From NCBI RefSeq assembly GCF_002362255.1, contig NZ_LPVV01000004.1, positions 62,001-126,000 of the forward strand: DNA of 64,000 bases, read 5' to 3'. A program made the translations under genes and the position numbers. The DNA is from Microbacterium sp. SZ1 (lineage in GTDB: Bacteria; Actinomycetota; Actinomycetes; Actinomycetales; Microbacteriaceae). Under the pieces are notes generated by a model, which saw only the letters and a program-made list of their open reading frames with translations, did not search any database and was not told the origin of the DNA. Shown piece by piece: positions 1 through 8,313 of the stretch (positions are counted from its first letter, which is position 1; every line of letters starts with the position of its first letter).

Positions 1-204
1 AGGTTCCCGTCGAGCATCTCGTGCGGGACGGGTCCTGCACTGGGGGAGCGGGATGGTCAGTCTCACGAGGTCGGGGTCCGCAACGGTCTCCGCGGACGCC
101 AAGGCGTGAGCGCCCGGGACGGCAACGCCGACCGGCATCTCAATGTCTGCCGCAGCGCCGGAGCCGGCAATGTTCACCGGAAGCCGGCGGCGAGTACTGT
201 TCAC
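1..204 (-). CDS. possible partial CDS running off the left edge, unidentified
   Basis: The minus strand is open from a GTG at 204 (alternative GTG at 177) to the window edge, about 60-68 codons with no stop. The predicted peptide contains IEMPVGVAVPGAHALAS and then ADPDLVRLTIPLPQ, and reads more like protein than the plus-strand frames here. It vaguely recalls the effector domain of LysR-type regulators, but no HTH is visible and I cannot name it. If real, it is the chromosomal flank left of the transposon or a remnant. Low confidence. Confidence 0.22.
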   Translation of the reverse strand, partial: MNSTRRRLPVNIAGSGAAADIEMPVGVAVPGAHALASAETVADPDLVRLTIPLPQCRTRPARDARREP

Positions 205-469
205 CCGAAGGCTAGTGGGGGAGCTTTCCCCTCGTTCGTTCAAGTCTGGCCTTGCGTTGCCTAGACCTTGCGACGGAAGCCGGTGGAGTCCCGAGTGACA
301 TCGGGCGACCAACGATGCGGTTCTCGCTTCACGTCGGGCCACTCGAGATCAGATCGAACGATATCCGGTCCGCGCCGGTGTGTCGGAAGCCCGTCGAAGC
401 CGACCGGGCTGATCCTGGGCGCAGGCGACGAAGATGTGCCTACCGGCAATCCGCCTCCCTCCGGGAGTG
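205..469. other. non-coding stretch before tnsA, expected to hold a transposon end
   Basis: No convincing gene lies between the left-edge frame and tnsA. In Tn7-like elements tnsA sits close to one transposon end, so the terminal inverted repeat and transposase-binding sites should be here. I see short recurring pieces (GGAAGCC at two places, ACATCGG, and a GGGGGAGCTTTCCCC imperfect palindrome near 217-231) but no clear set of ~20 bp binding repeats, so I do not fix the end. Confidence 0.35.
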
Positions 470-1294
470 ATGATGAAGCCAGCTGAGATCGCACGGATGA
501 TCGCTCGTCGACGGTTCTCGAAAGAGTCGGAGCTGCACTGGGTGCCGCGTGATCATCGTTCGGAGACTGGCTATGCGAACAACACCTCGTTCGCACCGGT
601 CGACCGAAGTCTCGGCCGTTTGGATTGGTCTGTCATCGACCCCATGAAGGTTCGAGTATCGAAGGGCGCCAGCCACTTCTTCACAGGATCTGAGTACTTC
701 TGGAGTCGCACCCGCAGCCACGTGTGGTGTGAGTCTCAGTTCGAGCGCGACGAGTTGATGTGGCTCGATTATGGCGGACAGGCCGAAAGGGTGTGGTCGC
801 AGCCGTTTGGCGTGGTGTTCGGCGTCCGCTCGCCGATGGCCGGTCATTGGCATGTGCCGGATTTCCTGTTGCAGATGTCGGACGGCTCTTATGCCGTTCG
901 GGACGTGAGGCCAGAGGAACTCATCGACGAGTATGCGCAACTGCAGTTCGATGAGACGGCGCGAGTGTCGGCAACGCTCGGCTGGCAATATCAGGTGCTT
1001 TCCGGCCACAGCCTTCATGCGACCCGCGTGGTCGAATGGTTGTCGGCGTCGCGTCATGACCGCTGCAGGCCGCCTGCTGCCGTCAAGGACCGGATCCTCG
1101 AGGCGGCAACTCTCGGCAAGACTCGCCGGGAGTTATGCGAGCTGGCATCACCAGATTGCCCACCTCTTGCTTGCGCTTGGATTGACAACCTCGCCTGGCG
1201 CAGGCTGCTCGAGCTCGATCTGTCGGCGGTCTTCAACAGCAACACGCTACTGACTACCGCCCATCGGGAGAGAACGGACGCGATCGGTGTCTGA
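470..1294 (+). CDS. tnsA: TnsA-like transposon endonuclease subunit
   Basis: TnsA cuts the 5' ends of a Tn7-like element while TnsB cuts the 3' ends, giving cut-and-paste excision. The 274-residue product shows the family core: E88 in WCESQFERD, D131 in HVPDFL, then VRDVRP at 143-148. The usual catalytic ExK/QxK lysine position reads as Arg147. The start is placed at ATG 470 behind GGGAG; GTG 467 and ATG 473 are alternatives, and an in-frame ATG at 434 has no good ribosome site. The stop overlaps the tnsB start by 8 bp, so the two are translationally coupled. Identity rests on the motif pattern and on the tnsB/tnsC neighbours. Confidence 0.85.
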   Translation: MMKPAEIARMIARRRFSKESELHWVPRDHRSETGYANNTSFAPVDRSLGRLDWSVIDPMKVRVSKGASHFFTGSEYFWSRTRSHVWCESQFERDELMWLDYGGQAERVWSQPFGVVFGVRSPMAGHWHVPDFLLQMSDGSYAVRDVRPEELIDEYAQLQFDETARVSATLGWQYQVLSGHSLHATRVVEWLSASRHDRCRPPAAVKDRILEAATLGKTRRELCELASPDCPPLACAWIDNLAWRRLLELDLSAVFNSNTLLTTAHRERTDAIGV

Positions 1295-3323
1295 CGAGAA
1301 GAAGCTGAAGCTCGGAGACACTTTCGACATTGACGGCGAGAGCTGGGTCTGGGTCCACATCATCCCTGGCCTAGAGGTGAAGCTCCGATCTGAGAGCGCA
1401 CCCGATCGACACCTGATCATGTCCGTAGACGAGTTCCTGCTCCAGGCCGGAACAGCCCAACGGGATCGCATCGTATCTCTTCGGCCGGACGGGGATGCAT
1501 GGCCGACCGACGTATGCGATATGGAAGCCCATCTCCTTGAGGCGTTCACTGGCAAGCCGATGGATCCGTTGGCCTCCGCTCCTCGGGCACAATATGACCC
1601 TGCACTGACAACTCAGAACGCACGTGTTGACGCGAAGCTGCTCGAGCTAAAAGGCACTTCACTTGGGCGAGCGCGCAGCACCTTTCACCTCCTGTGGAAG
1701 ACGTACCAGCAAGGCGGTGCAGCCGGACTGAATGCCCGCATGCATCGCAAGGGCGAGCAGCGACTCGCCATCAGCCGGGCAGATCCACGGCTGGTGACGA
1801 TCATCGATCGATTCCTCGATCGTCAGACGGACAAGTCGACGAGCAGCAAACGCCGGTGCGCTGTCTTGGTGAGGCGAGCGCTCGAGACCACCTACCCCGG
1901 CGATCCTTTATGTGAGATCAAGGCTCGCACCCTCCAGGGCTACATCAACGAGCGGGCTGCCGGCCGTTACAGCTTCGACAAAGCGACCACCCGGCGAAAC
2001 ACCGACAACAGCCCCAAGCGTCAGTACTACTCCGGGGCTGCCTATCAACTTGGGGAGCGATGCGAGATCGATTCAACGAAACTCGACGTTCTCGTCTGGG
2101 ATGAGAACAGCGAGTTCCGGCCGACACTCACCGTGCTTCTCGATGTCGCAAGCCGGGTACCGCTCGCTTGGGCGATTCACGCGGACAGCCCCGGCGGATT
2201 CGACCATGCGCTCCTGCTCGCCCGGGCTGTCATCGGTCGCAAAGCCGTACCTGGTTCAGGAGCAGCCACCCTCGCAGGGTCAGCCACGTTGCCGTCCGAC
2301 CTGATGAAGCAGGTGAACCCCTTCCTCACCGACGATTCTCTGGCCGTCCCATGGATCTTCCCGCGATCGATCACTATCGATGGTGGAGCAGATTTTCGGT
2401 CCCGCACGTTCAGAGATGCCTGCAGTGCGTACGGAATCCACAGGGAACTTGCCCCCTCCAGAACGCCGACGGTAAAACCACACGTTGAACGCAACTTCGG
2501 CACCCTCTCGACAGACTTCGCCGCATGGCTGGCCGGTTTCGTGGGGAACTCCGTCGCCCATCGGGCCGCCAAAGACGACCCCACCCTCACCCTGGATTCG
2601 CTTCGCCTCATCCTCGACAGCTGGATAACGAACATCTACCTGAACAGGCCCCACCGTGGCTTGAAGTCGACGAGCTCCCCGGGGCGCATCTTCACCCCGA
2701 ATCAGATGTACACCGAACTGTTCGCTGTAGGACCCGGCGTCCCCGTGCCCTTCGGAGTTGAGGAGTACCTCGCGCTCTTGCCCACGGAACGGCGCATGAT
2801 CGGTCGCGCAGGGATCGAACTCCACAATCGCCGCTATGACTCACCCCACCTGGAAGATCTCCGCAATCGCTCCCTCACGGGCGCTGAACCGGGATCAGCG
2901 AAAGCCAGGAAATTCCCAGTGAGCTTCGACCCTTACAACGCCAATGCCGTCTGGGTGCGTCACCCAGAAACCGGTGTGTGGATCGAGTGCTGGGACATCG
3001 CTCTACGGGAGAAGACAGCACCGATGGTCGCCGAGATCGACATGAAACTCCTTGCGCGATACCCCGACGCCGCAGTCGACGATCCAGACCGCCGCCGCGA
3101 GTGGATCGACCGCGTCGAAAGTCGCGAACGAGGAGACAAACGGAAACGCACCCAGCACAAGCGAGAGCAACAGCGCCTCAAGGTCGAAGCGCAACGTGAA
3201 CCAGGCCCCGCGACAACGACACCGATCCCACTACGGCAATGGGCCAAACCCATCGACATCAGCACCATCGATTGGACATCCCCCGACATACATCTCGCCC
3301 AAGCAGAGGAGCTTGATTCATGA
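1287..3323 (+). CDS. tnsB: TnsB-like DDE transposase (Mu/rve type)
   Basis: A 678-residue transposase that cleaves and joins transposon 3' ends. The N-terminal third has basic helical DNA-binding regions. The RNase-H-fold core follows, with D262 in CEIDSTKLDV, D365 in ITIDGGADF and E401 in KPHVERNFG. The 35-residue spacing between the second Asp and the Glu is the classic DD(35)E arrangement. The C-terminal region (about 560-678) is charged and rich in Arg, Lys and Glu, as in TnsB proteins where the tail contacts TnsC. The start is GTG 1287, overlapping tnsA; the stop overlaps the tnsC ATG (ATGA at 3320-3323). No frameshift or missing catalytic residue is seen. Confidence 0.93.
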   Translation: MSDEKKLKLGDTFDIDGESWVWVHIIPGLEVKLRSESAPDRHLIMSVDEFLLQAGTAQRDRIVSLRPDGDAWPTDVCDMEAHLLEAFTGKPMDPLASAPRAQYDPALTTQNARVDAKLLELKGTSLGRARSTFHLLWKTYQQGGAAGLNARMHRKGEQRLAISRADPRLVTIIDRFLDRQTDKSTSSKRRCAVLVRRALETTYPGDPLCEIKARTLQGYINERAAGRYSFDKATTRRNTDNSPKRQYYSGAAYQLGERCEIDSTKLDVLVWDENSEFRPTLTVLLDVASRVPLAWAIHADSPGGFDHALLLARAVIGRKAVPGSGAATLAGSATLPSDLMKQVNPFLTDDSLAVPWIFPRSITIDGGADFRSRTFRDACSAYGIHRELAPSRTPTVKPHVERNFGTLSTDFAAWLAGFVGNSVAHRAAKDDPTLTLDSLRLILDSWITNIYLNRPHRGLKSTSSPGRIFTPNQMYTELFAVGPGVPVPFGVEEYLALLPTERRMIGRAGIELHNRRYDSPHLEDLRNRSLTGAEPGSAKARKFPVSFDPYNANAVWVRHPETGVWIECWDIALREKTAPMVAEIDMKLLARYPDAAVDDPDRRREWIDRVESRERGDKRKRTQHKREQQRLKVEAQREPGPATTTPIPLRQWAKPIDISTIDWTSPDIHLAQAEELDS

Positions 3324-4363
3324 AGATCACCCCACTCGTCCTCCACCATGACCGCAAGACCAGCCTTGCAGGGCTTCGAGAAGCATTCGACGCCGAGCCC
3401 GCATCCCCGCCGAAGATCACCTTCCGTCAGTACACAGATCTGGACAGTGAAGCACGAGAGCTATACGACCAAGCTCGCGAAGACTTTCTCCGACTGACGC
3501 TGAGGGTGAAGACACGCGAGCAAACGGTCTGCGCTCGCATTCTGGAGGACCTCATCCGGATCAACCCTCGGCTGAAGAACTCGCGGCGCGGGCTGATGAT
3601 ATCCGCGCCGATGTTCTCCGGCAAGACAGAGCTCGCTCTCCTGTTGGCTCGATCCGTAGAACGAAGACACGCAGCCCAACACCCCGACTACCTCAGAGAC
3701 GGAGACGCACCGGTCGTCTGGGTGGAGATGACCGAACACTCGACCGGGAAAGCTCTCCTTGCCCAGATCGTGGAGTTTCTCGCCCCCACCATCGTTCTCC
3801 CCAAACAGATCGCCACCGACAGGCTGCGGAAGCTTGCCGTCGAAGCCCTCCACCGTCACGGCACGAAGCTGCTCGTGATCGACGAAGCGCACAAGCTCGG
3901 CGGGACTGAACCCTCCAGTGTCATTAAAGCCCTCCAGAACGAGTCCTGTGCGACCGTCGTCCTGGTTGGAATCAATCTCGACCAAGCATTCAAGACGGGC
4001 GACGGCCTGCAAGTCAGCGCACGCTGCGACTTCGTCACACTCGACAAGATCGACCCCGCCGTCCAAGAGGACTTCGAACAATGGATCAAATGGGTCGCCA
4101 CCTTCGACAGCTTCCTACCGCTATGCGGGCACGCCCACGGCCTTCTCACCCGCAACGCCGGCACGCTAGTCCACGCCGCCGACGGGAAACTCGCCGTTCT
4201 CGCGATGATCGTGGACCGCCTCGTCGCGTCCATCTTGCGCGACGAATCGCGCACCTCGGAGACCGTAACCCGCGAGCGACTCTTCGGGGTTCTCGATACT
4301 CTCCGGCGCACCACGCTCAACACACACAACGTCACCCTGGACGACCTGGTGGACGCCGCATGA
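3320..4363 (+). CDS. tnsC: TnsC/TniB-like AAA+ ATPase regulator of transposition
   Basis: TnsC links the target-selecting protein to the TnsAB transposase and licenses insertion through ATP-driven assembly on target DNA. The 347-residue protein has a Walker A at about 96-103 (APMFSGKT) and a Walker B at 184-191 (LLVIDEAH), typical of the AAA_22/TniB group. The first 60 residues carry no ATPase motif and probably contact partners. It overlaps tnsB and tniQ by 4 bp on each side, so the four genes form one tightly coupled operon. The family assignment is firm; which target signal it reads depends on the downstream TniQ. Confidence 0.9.
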   Translation: MKITPLVLHHDRKTSLAGLREAFDAEPASPPKITFRQYTDLDSEARELYDQAREDFLRLTLRVKTREQTVCARILEDLIRINPRLKNSRRGLMISAPMFSGKTELALLLARSVERRHAAQHPDYLRDGDAPVVWVEMTEHSTGKALLAQIVEFLAPTIVLPKQIATDRLRKLAVEALHRHGTKLLVIDEAHKLGGTEPSSVIKALQNESCATVVLVGINLDQAFKTGDGLQVSARCDFVTLDKIDPAVQEDFEQWIKWVATFDSFLPLCGHAHGLLTRNAGTLVHAADGKLAVLAMIVDRLVASILRDESRTSETVTRERLFGVLDTLRRTTLNTHNVTLDDLVDAA

Positions 4364-6687
4364 TCAGCACGCAGGCGTGGGCGAAACGACCCAAGTGGCA
4401 TCATCTTGAGACGCCACGCTCCTACGCGCAGCGGCAATGCCGCGCCGCAGGAGTACCGTTCGACTTCGCCGAAAGGGCACTGACCAGCCGAGCGCAACCG
4501 AACATCCACCGCGTCTGGATTGACGACGAAGCGGCCGCTCGGACGGTCGAGGCGACGGCGGGGCGCCCAGCCGGTCATTACCTCCGCATGAAAGGTCTAG
4601 CGCAACCGGACTCCACACGGGCCTACCCGCAGCGCTTCCTGTGCCGCCTATGCAGTGCCGGGGAGACGGTCGAGCAGATTCCCCACGATCGGGAGAACTT
4701 CTGTCTCCGACACCCGGGGCAGATGGTGTGGGTCGGTCCCGGAACCGAACCCGATACCCAGGTGATCGTTCCCTTCGATCCCACGCTTCGGAACGCGGAA
4801 CTCTCTTTCCGTCTACTCGTCGCCACTGGTCGGGTCACCACGCAACTGCACGGTCAAGTGTGGGCCATGGTGCGCGACAACGACACGCTCTCCGCCCAGA
4901 ACGCAGAGACCGGGCAGAATCCGTCCTTGATGAGCGCGGTACGCGAGATCGATCGCCGCGCACATCTGTACCGCGCGACGGTGCGCGTCCTGCAGATCCT
5001 GTCCAATCGTGCACACTCCGCACGATGGCGCACTCAGTCGGCGGCAGATCTACGACTCGACATCACCGCAACGTTGGGCCTCACCAACAGCGACATCCTC
5101 GTCGAACGCGTGATTCTCTGGCTCCGCCCCCTCCGCCGCCACACCATCCCCACGAAATTCCGCCCCCTGGAAGCCGCCCTCGACACCGTCGACGTCCCCC
5201 GCATCCTCGACACCACCGCCAACTACCCGCTGTGGATCCTCCGCCACCCGAAAGCCATCTCCGAATGGGACTGGGATCGCAACCCGCCCACCCGCGACCC
5301 CTGGTCCGGAGTCGACGTCTCCCACAAAGCCTGGTGGTTGTGCGAGGAGGGGCACTCCTGGGAAGCAAGCCCCCACGTGCGAGGCTCTGCCGAGACCAAC
5401 TGCGAATATTGCATCGGCATGGACTTCTGGCCGGGACACACCGACCTCGGCACCCTGCGGCCAGACATCGCCGCGGAATGGGACACCACCCCAGGAGCCA
5501 ACCGTGGGGACCCCCATCACGTGAGCGCCACCTCCGCCCGGAAAATCAACTGGAGGTGTACTGCTCACGAGCACACCTGGCCCGCCCAGGTGCGCTCCCG
5601 CACCACGCAAGAAAGCAGATGCCCCTATTGCAGCGGTAGCCGGGCGATACCGGGTGAAACAGATTTAGCCACCCTTCACCCCGGCCTCGCAGCAGAGTGG
5701 GATCACGAACTCAACGACAGCTCCATCACCCCGGAGACAGTCACCCCCGGATCCGACCGCGTCGTCTGGTGGCACGGCCCCTGCGACCACAGCTGGGACG
5801 CGGCTGTCGGCGACCGTTGCTCAGGACACGGGTGCCCGTACTGCTCCAATCAACGCACCCTCGCCGGTTTCAACGACCTCGCCACCACCCACCCTCAACT
5901 CGCCGAACAATGGGACCGCGCGAACTCCAAGACTCCGAGCGAGGTCACCGCGGGTTCGGATTACCCCGCAGTATGGCGTTGCGCGCTGAGTCACACGTGG
6001 GAGCTTCCCGTCTGGGGTCGCACGAAGGACAAGACGGGATGCCCCGTCTGCGCGAATCGCGTCGTCCTCGCGGGATTCAACGACTTAGGAACTCTCGACC
6101 CTCATCTGGCTTCGGAATGGGACCACAAAGCGGGGGCGAACGACCGAACACCCTCCGAAGTGACCGTCAGTAGCTCCTATGAAGCCCAGTGGCGCTGCGC
6201 TGAGAATCACACGTGGCCAGCGACCGTCGCCAACCGACACGCGGGCTCGGGGTGCCCCTCATGCTCCGGCCGGGTCGCTATCCCGGGAGCCACTGACCTC
6301 GCGACACTGCGGCCCGACATCGCCGCACAGTGGGATCCCAGCAACGACTGCTCCCCAAATCAGGTCACGGTCTCCTCCCACGTGAAAGTGTCGTGGATCT
6401 GCCACCGCAATCACTCGTGGCCCGCGACAGTCAAAAACCGGACGTCCGGCTGCGGCTGCCCGTACTGCGCAGGAAAGCTACCCATCCCAGGGGAGACTGA
6501 CCTTGCAACCCTGCGACCCGATCTCGCAGCGCAGTGGGATGCCTCTAACGCCCTCTCACCCACCGAGGTCACTGTCGGATCGGGGAGAAAAGTCACCTGG
6601 CACTGTGCCTGCGGGTATACGTGGCCATCGAGAGTTCAGACCAGAACCCGCAGGCCTCACGCCCGCTGCCCCGACTGCCGGAAATAG
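4360..6687 (+). CDS. tniQ: TniQ/TnsD-like target selector with seven zinc-ribbon repeats
   Basis: This 775-residue protein sits where Tn7-like elements carry the target-site selector. The start is ATG 4360, inside the ATGA overlap with tnsC; a frame open to 4081 is only overlap with tnsC. The N-terminal part holds a zinc finger, C95-x2-C98 with C115-x2-H118, as in TniQ/TnsD. From about residue 297 to the end there are seven tandem units of about 68 residues. Each has a pattern like PGxTDLATLRPDIAAEWD, a VTxGS segment, WxC..xHxW, and a closing CPYC pair. These resemble the DUF4379 zinc-ribbon family. The repeat array presumably reads target DNA or a protein mark; that is inference. The key zinc ligands are largely kept in every unit, so it looks functional. 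Confidence 0.85.
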   Translation: MISTQAWAKRPKWHHLETPRSYAQRQCRAAGVPFDFAERALTSRAQPNIHRVWIDDEAAARTVEATAGRPAGHYLRMKGLAQPDSTRAYPQRFLCRLCSAGETVEQIPHDRENFCLRHPGQMVWVGPGTEPDTQVIVPFDPTLRNAELSFRLLVATGRVTTQLHGQVWAMVRDNDTLSAQNAETGQNPSLMSAVREIDRRAHLYRATVRVLQILSNRAHSARWRTQSAADLRLDITATLGLTNSDILVERVILWLRPLRRHTIPTKFRPLEAALDTVDVPRILDTTANYPLWILRHPKAISEWDWDRNPPTRDPWSGVDVSHKAWWLCEEGHSWEASPHVRGSAETNCEYCIGMDFWPGHTDLGTLRPDIAAEWDTTPGANRGDPHHVSATSARKINWRCTAHEHTWPAQVRSRTTQESRCPYCSGSRAIPGETDLATLHPGLAAEWDHELNDSSITPETVTPGSDRVVWWHGPCDHSWDAAVGDRCSGHGCPYCSNQRTLAGFNDLATTHPQLAEQWDRANSKTPSEVTAGSDYPAVWRCALSHTWELPVWGRTKDKTGCPVCANRVVLAGFNDLGTLDPHLASEWDHKAGANDRTPSEVTVSSSYEAQWRCAENHTWPATVANRHAGSGCPSCSGRVAIPGATDLATLRPDIAAQWDPSNDCSPNQVTVSSHVKVSWICHRNHSWPATVKNRTSGCGCPYCAGKLPIPGETDLATLRPDLAAQWDASNALSPTEVTVGSGRKVTWHCACGYTWPSRVQTRTRRPHARCPDCRK

Positions 6688-6879
6688 CGACTCTAGGTGC
6701 CAACGCCATCGAGCTTGCGGTTGGCGACCCTGAACCCTTCGAGCACGAAGGTCAGAGGCTCACGTGTTCGCTGCTCGCCCAAACGCGAGCGAGTCGAGAA
6801 GCGATGAAGGCCTGACCAAGATCGCACTGCCGACTCGCCACTCACGTCAGCGTCGCGGATTGTCGAGCCCGTGGACTTC

Positions 6880-7287
6880 TCAGAGGAGCTCGCTCACCAG
6901 CTGTTCGATGCGGCCACGGATATCGTCGCGGATGGGCCGCACGGCGTCGATGCCCTGACCAGCGGGGTCGTCGAGCTTCCAGTCTTCGTAGCGCTTTCCG
7001 GGGAAGAACGGGCACGCGTCGCCACACCCCATGGTGATCACGACGTCAGAGGCCTGCACCGCCTCGGTGGTGAGGACCTTGGGCTGCTCGGCGGTGATGT
7101 CGATACCAAGTTCCTGCATCGCGTCGACGGCGGTGGGGTTGATCTGATCCGCAGGCATGGACCCGGCCGAGCGAACTTCGATACGGTCGCCAGCGATCTC
7201 GCGAAGGAACCCGGCCGCCATCTGCGACCGTCCGGCGTTGTGAACGCAGACGAAGAGGACGGAAGGCTTAACGGTGGTGTCAGTCAT
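6880..7287 (-). CDS. arsC: arsenate reductase, thioredoxin-linked type
   Basis: Reduces arsenate to arsenite so that Acr3 can export it. The 135-residue low-molecular-weight phosphatase fold has the P-loop C14-VHNAG-R20 (CX5R) and the resolving pair C88 and C92 in MGCGDACPFFPGKRY. The three-cysteine layout is that of thioredoxin-recycled arsenate reductases, and trxA/trxB lie in the same operon. The start is ATG 7287 behind AGGAG; the frame remains open upstream but overlaps the neighbouring gene. It is the last gene of the minus-strand ars operon. Confidence 0.93.
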   Translation of the reverse strand: MTDTTVKPSVLFVCVHNAGRSQMAAGFLREIAGDRIEVRSAGSMPADQINPTAVDAMQELGIDITAEQPKVLTTEAVQASDVVITMGCGDACPFFPGKRYEDWKLDDPAGQGIDAVRPIRDDIRGRIEQLVSELL

Positions 7288-7315
7288 GTTTGCTCCTGAA
7301 TGGGCGGTAGAGGGG

Positions 7316-8311
7316 TTAGAGGAGAAGGTCGTCCACGAGAACATGGACGCGTGCGGCGATATCGTCACGGATCGCTTCGACGCCTTCGCGAGACGCGAGA
7401 GCGGGGTCACCCACCGCCCAGTCGTCGTACCGAACGCCGGGGATGATCGGGCAGACGTCCCCGCAGCCCATCGTGACAACCACATCTGCCGCACGCACCG
7501 CGTCGTCGGTGAGCGGCTTGGGATACCGGTCAGCGGCAATGTCACCTTCGATGTCCGTGAGCAGCGATCGGACGTGGGGGTGGATGACGTCCGCGGGATT
7601 CGACCCTGCGGAACGTGCAACGACCTTACCGCCGCTGATCTGATTCACGAGTGCTGCGGCGAGCTGGGAGCGTCCGGCGTTCGCAACGCACACGAACAGC
7701 ACCTGCGGGACGGAGGCGTCGCGGTCCCTGGTGAGGTCAGCGAGGCGCTGCCGGGCGAACCTCTCGGTCAAGGGGATCAATGCAGAGGTGACGCGAGCAG
7801 TGCGGGCAAGGGACGTGTACGACTCGCGGACGATGGTGAGCACCACGTCGGCGTCGATCTCCGGGATCTCGTCGGCGAGCTCGTCAGCAAGATGAGTCAC
7901 GCGCGCGTCGAAGTCGGGTCGTGTGTTTGCGTCCGTGCGCTCAACGCTCCACGGCTCACTCACGGTCGCGGGCGCGAACGAGTCCAGGAGTGCGGTGACC
8001 GCGCCGCGGCGGTTCGGGTTGATGCGGTACCAGACCCAGGTGCCGCGCCGCTCGGAGACGAGGACATCCACGTCTTTGAGGACTTTCAGATGGTGCGAGA
8101 CGGTGGGCTGGGAGACGTCGGCGAGTTCGGCCAGGTCGCACACACACGACTCTCCGCGGGGGTCGGAGGCGATGGCGGACAGCATGCGCAGTCTGAGCGG
8201 GTCGGACAGCGCTTTCAGCGTCGCCGCAACCGAAGTGGCGGCGTCGACGCCGATCGCGTGGGTGGCGACGGGACTGCAGGTGTCGCCGGTGGTCGTCAGC
8301 GTGACGTTCAT
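7316..8311 (-). CDS. ArsR-ArsC fusion: HTH repressor joined to arsenate reductase
   Basis: A 331-residue fusion. Residues about 25-110 are an ArsR-family winged helix (LKALSDPLRLRML, then CVCDLAELADVSQPTVSHHLK). Residues 110-195 form a helical linker seen in such fusions. The C-terminal part is an arsenate reductase with CVANAGR as P-loop and CGDVCPIIPG as resolving cysteines. The CVCDL cysteine pair in the recognition region is the As(III) sensing type. It therefore can both repress and make the inducer it senses; that coupling is inference. It sits 2 bp after acr3 and 28 bp before arsC in the minus-strand operon. Start ATG 8311. Confidence 0.9.
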   Translation of the reverse strand: MNVTLTTTGDTCSPVATHAIGVDAATSVAATLKALSDPLRLRMLSAIASDPRGESCVCDLAELADVSQPTVSHHLKVLKDVDVLVSERRGTWVWYRINPNRRGAVTALLDSFAPATVSEPWSVERTDANTRPDFDARVTHLADELADEIPEIDADVVLTIVRESYTSLARTARVTSALIPLTERFARQRLADLTRDRDASVPQVLFVCVANAGRSQLAAALVNQISGGKVVARSAGSNPADVIHPHVRSLLTDIEGDIAADRYPKPLTDDAVRAADVVVTMGCGDVCPIIPGVRYDDWAVGDPALASREGVEAIRDDIAARVHVLVDDLLL

Positions 8312-8313
8312 GG

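Noticed and set aside
470..6687. CRISPR-associated transposon
   Set aside because: No Cas12k or Cascade gene and no repeat array are present; the element is Tn7-like with a protein target selector. No TnsE was seen either.
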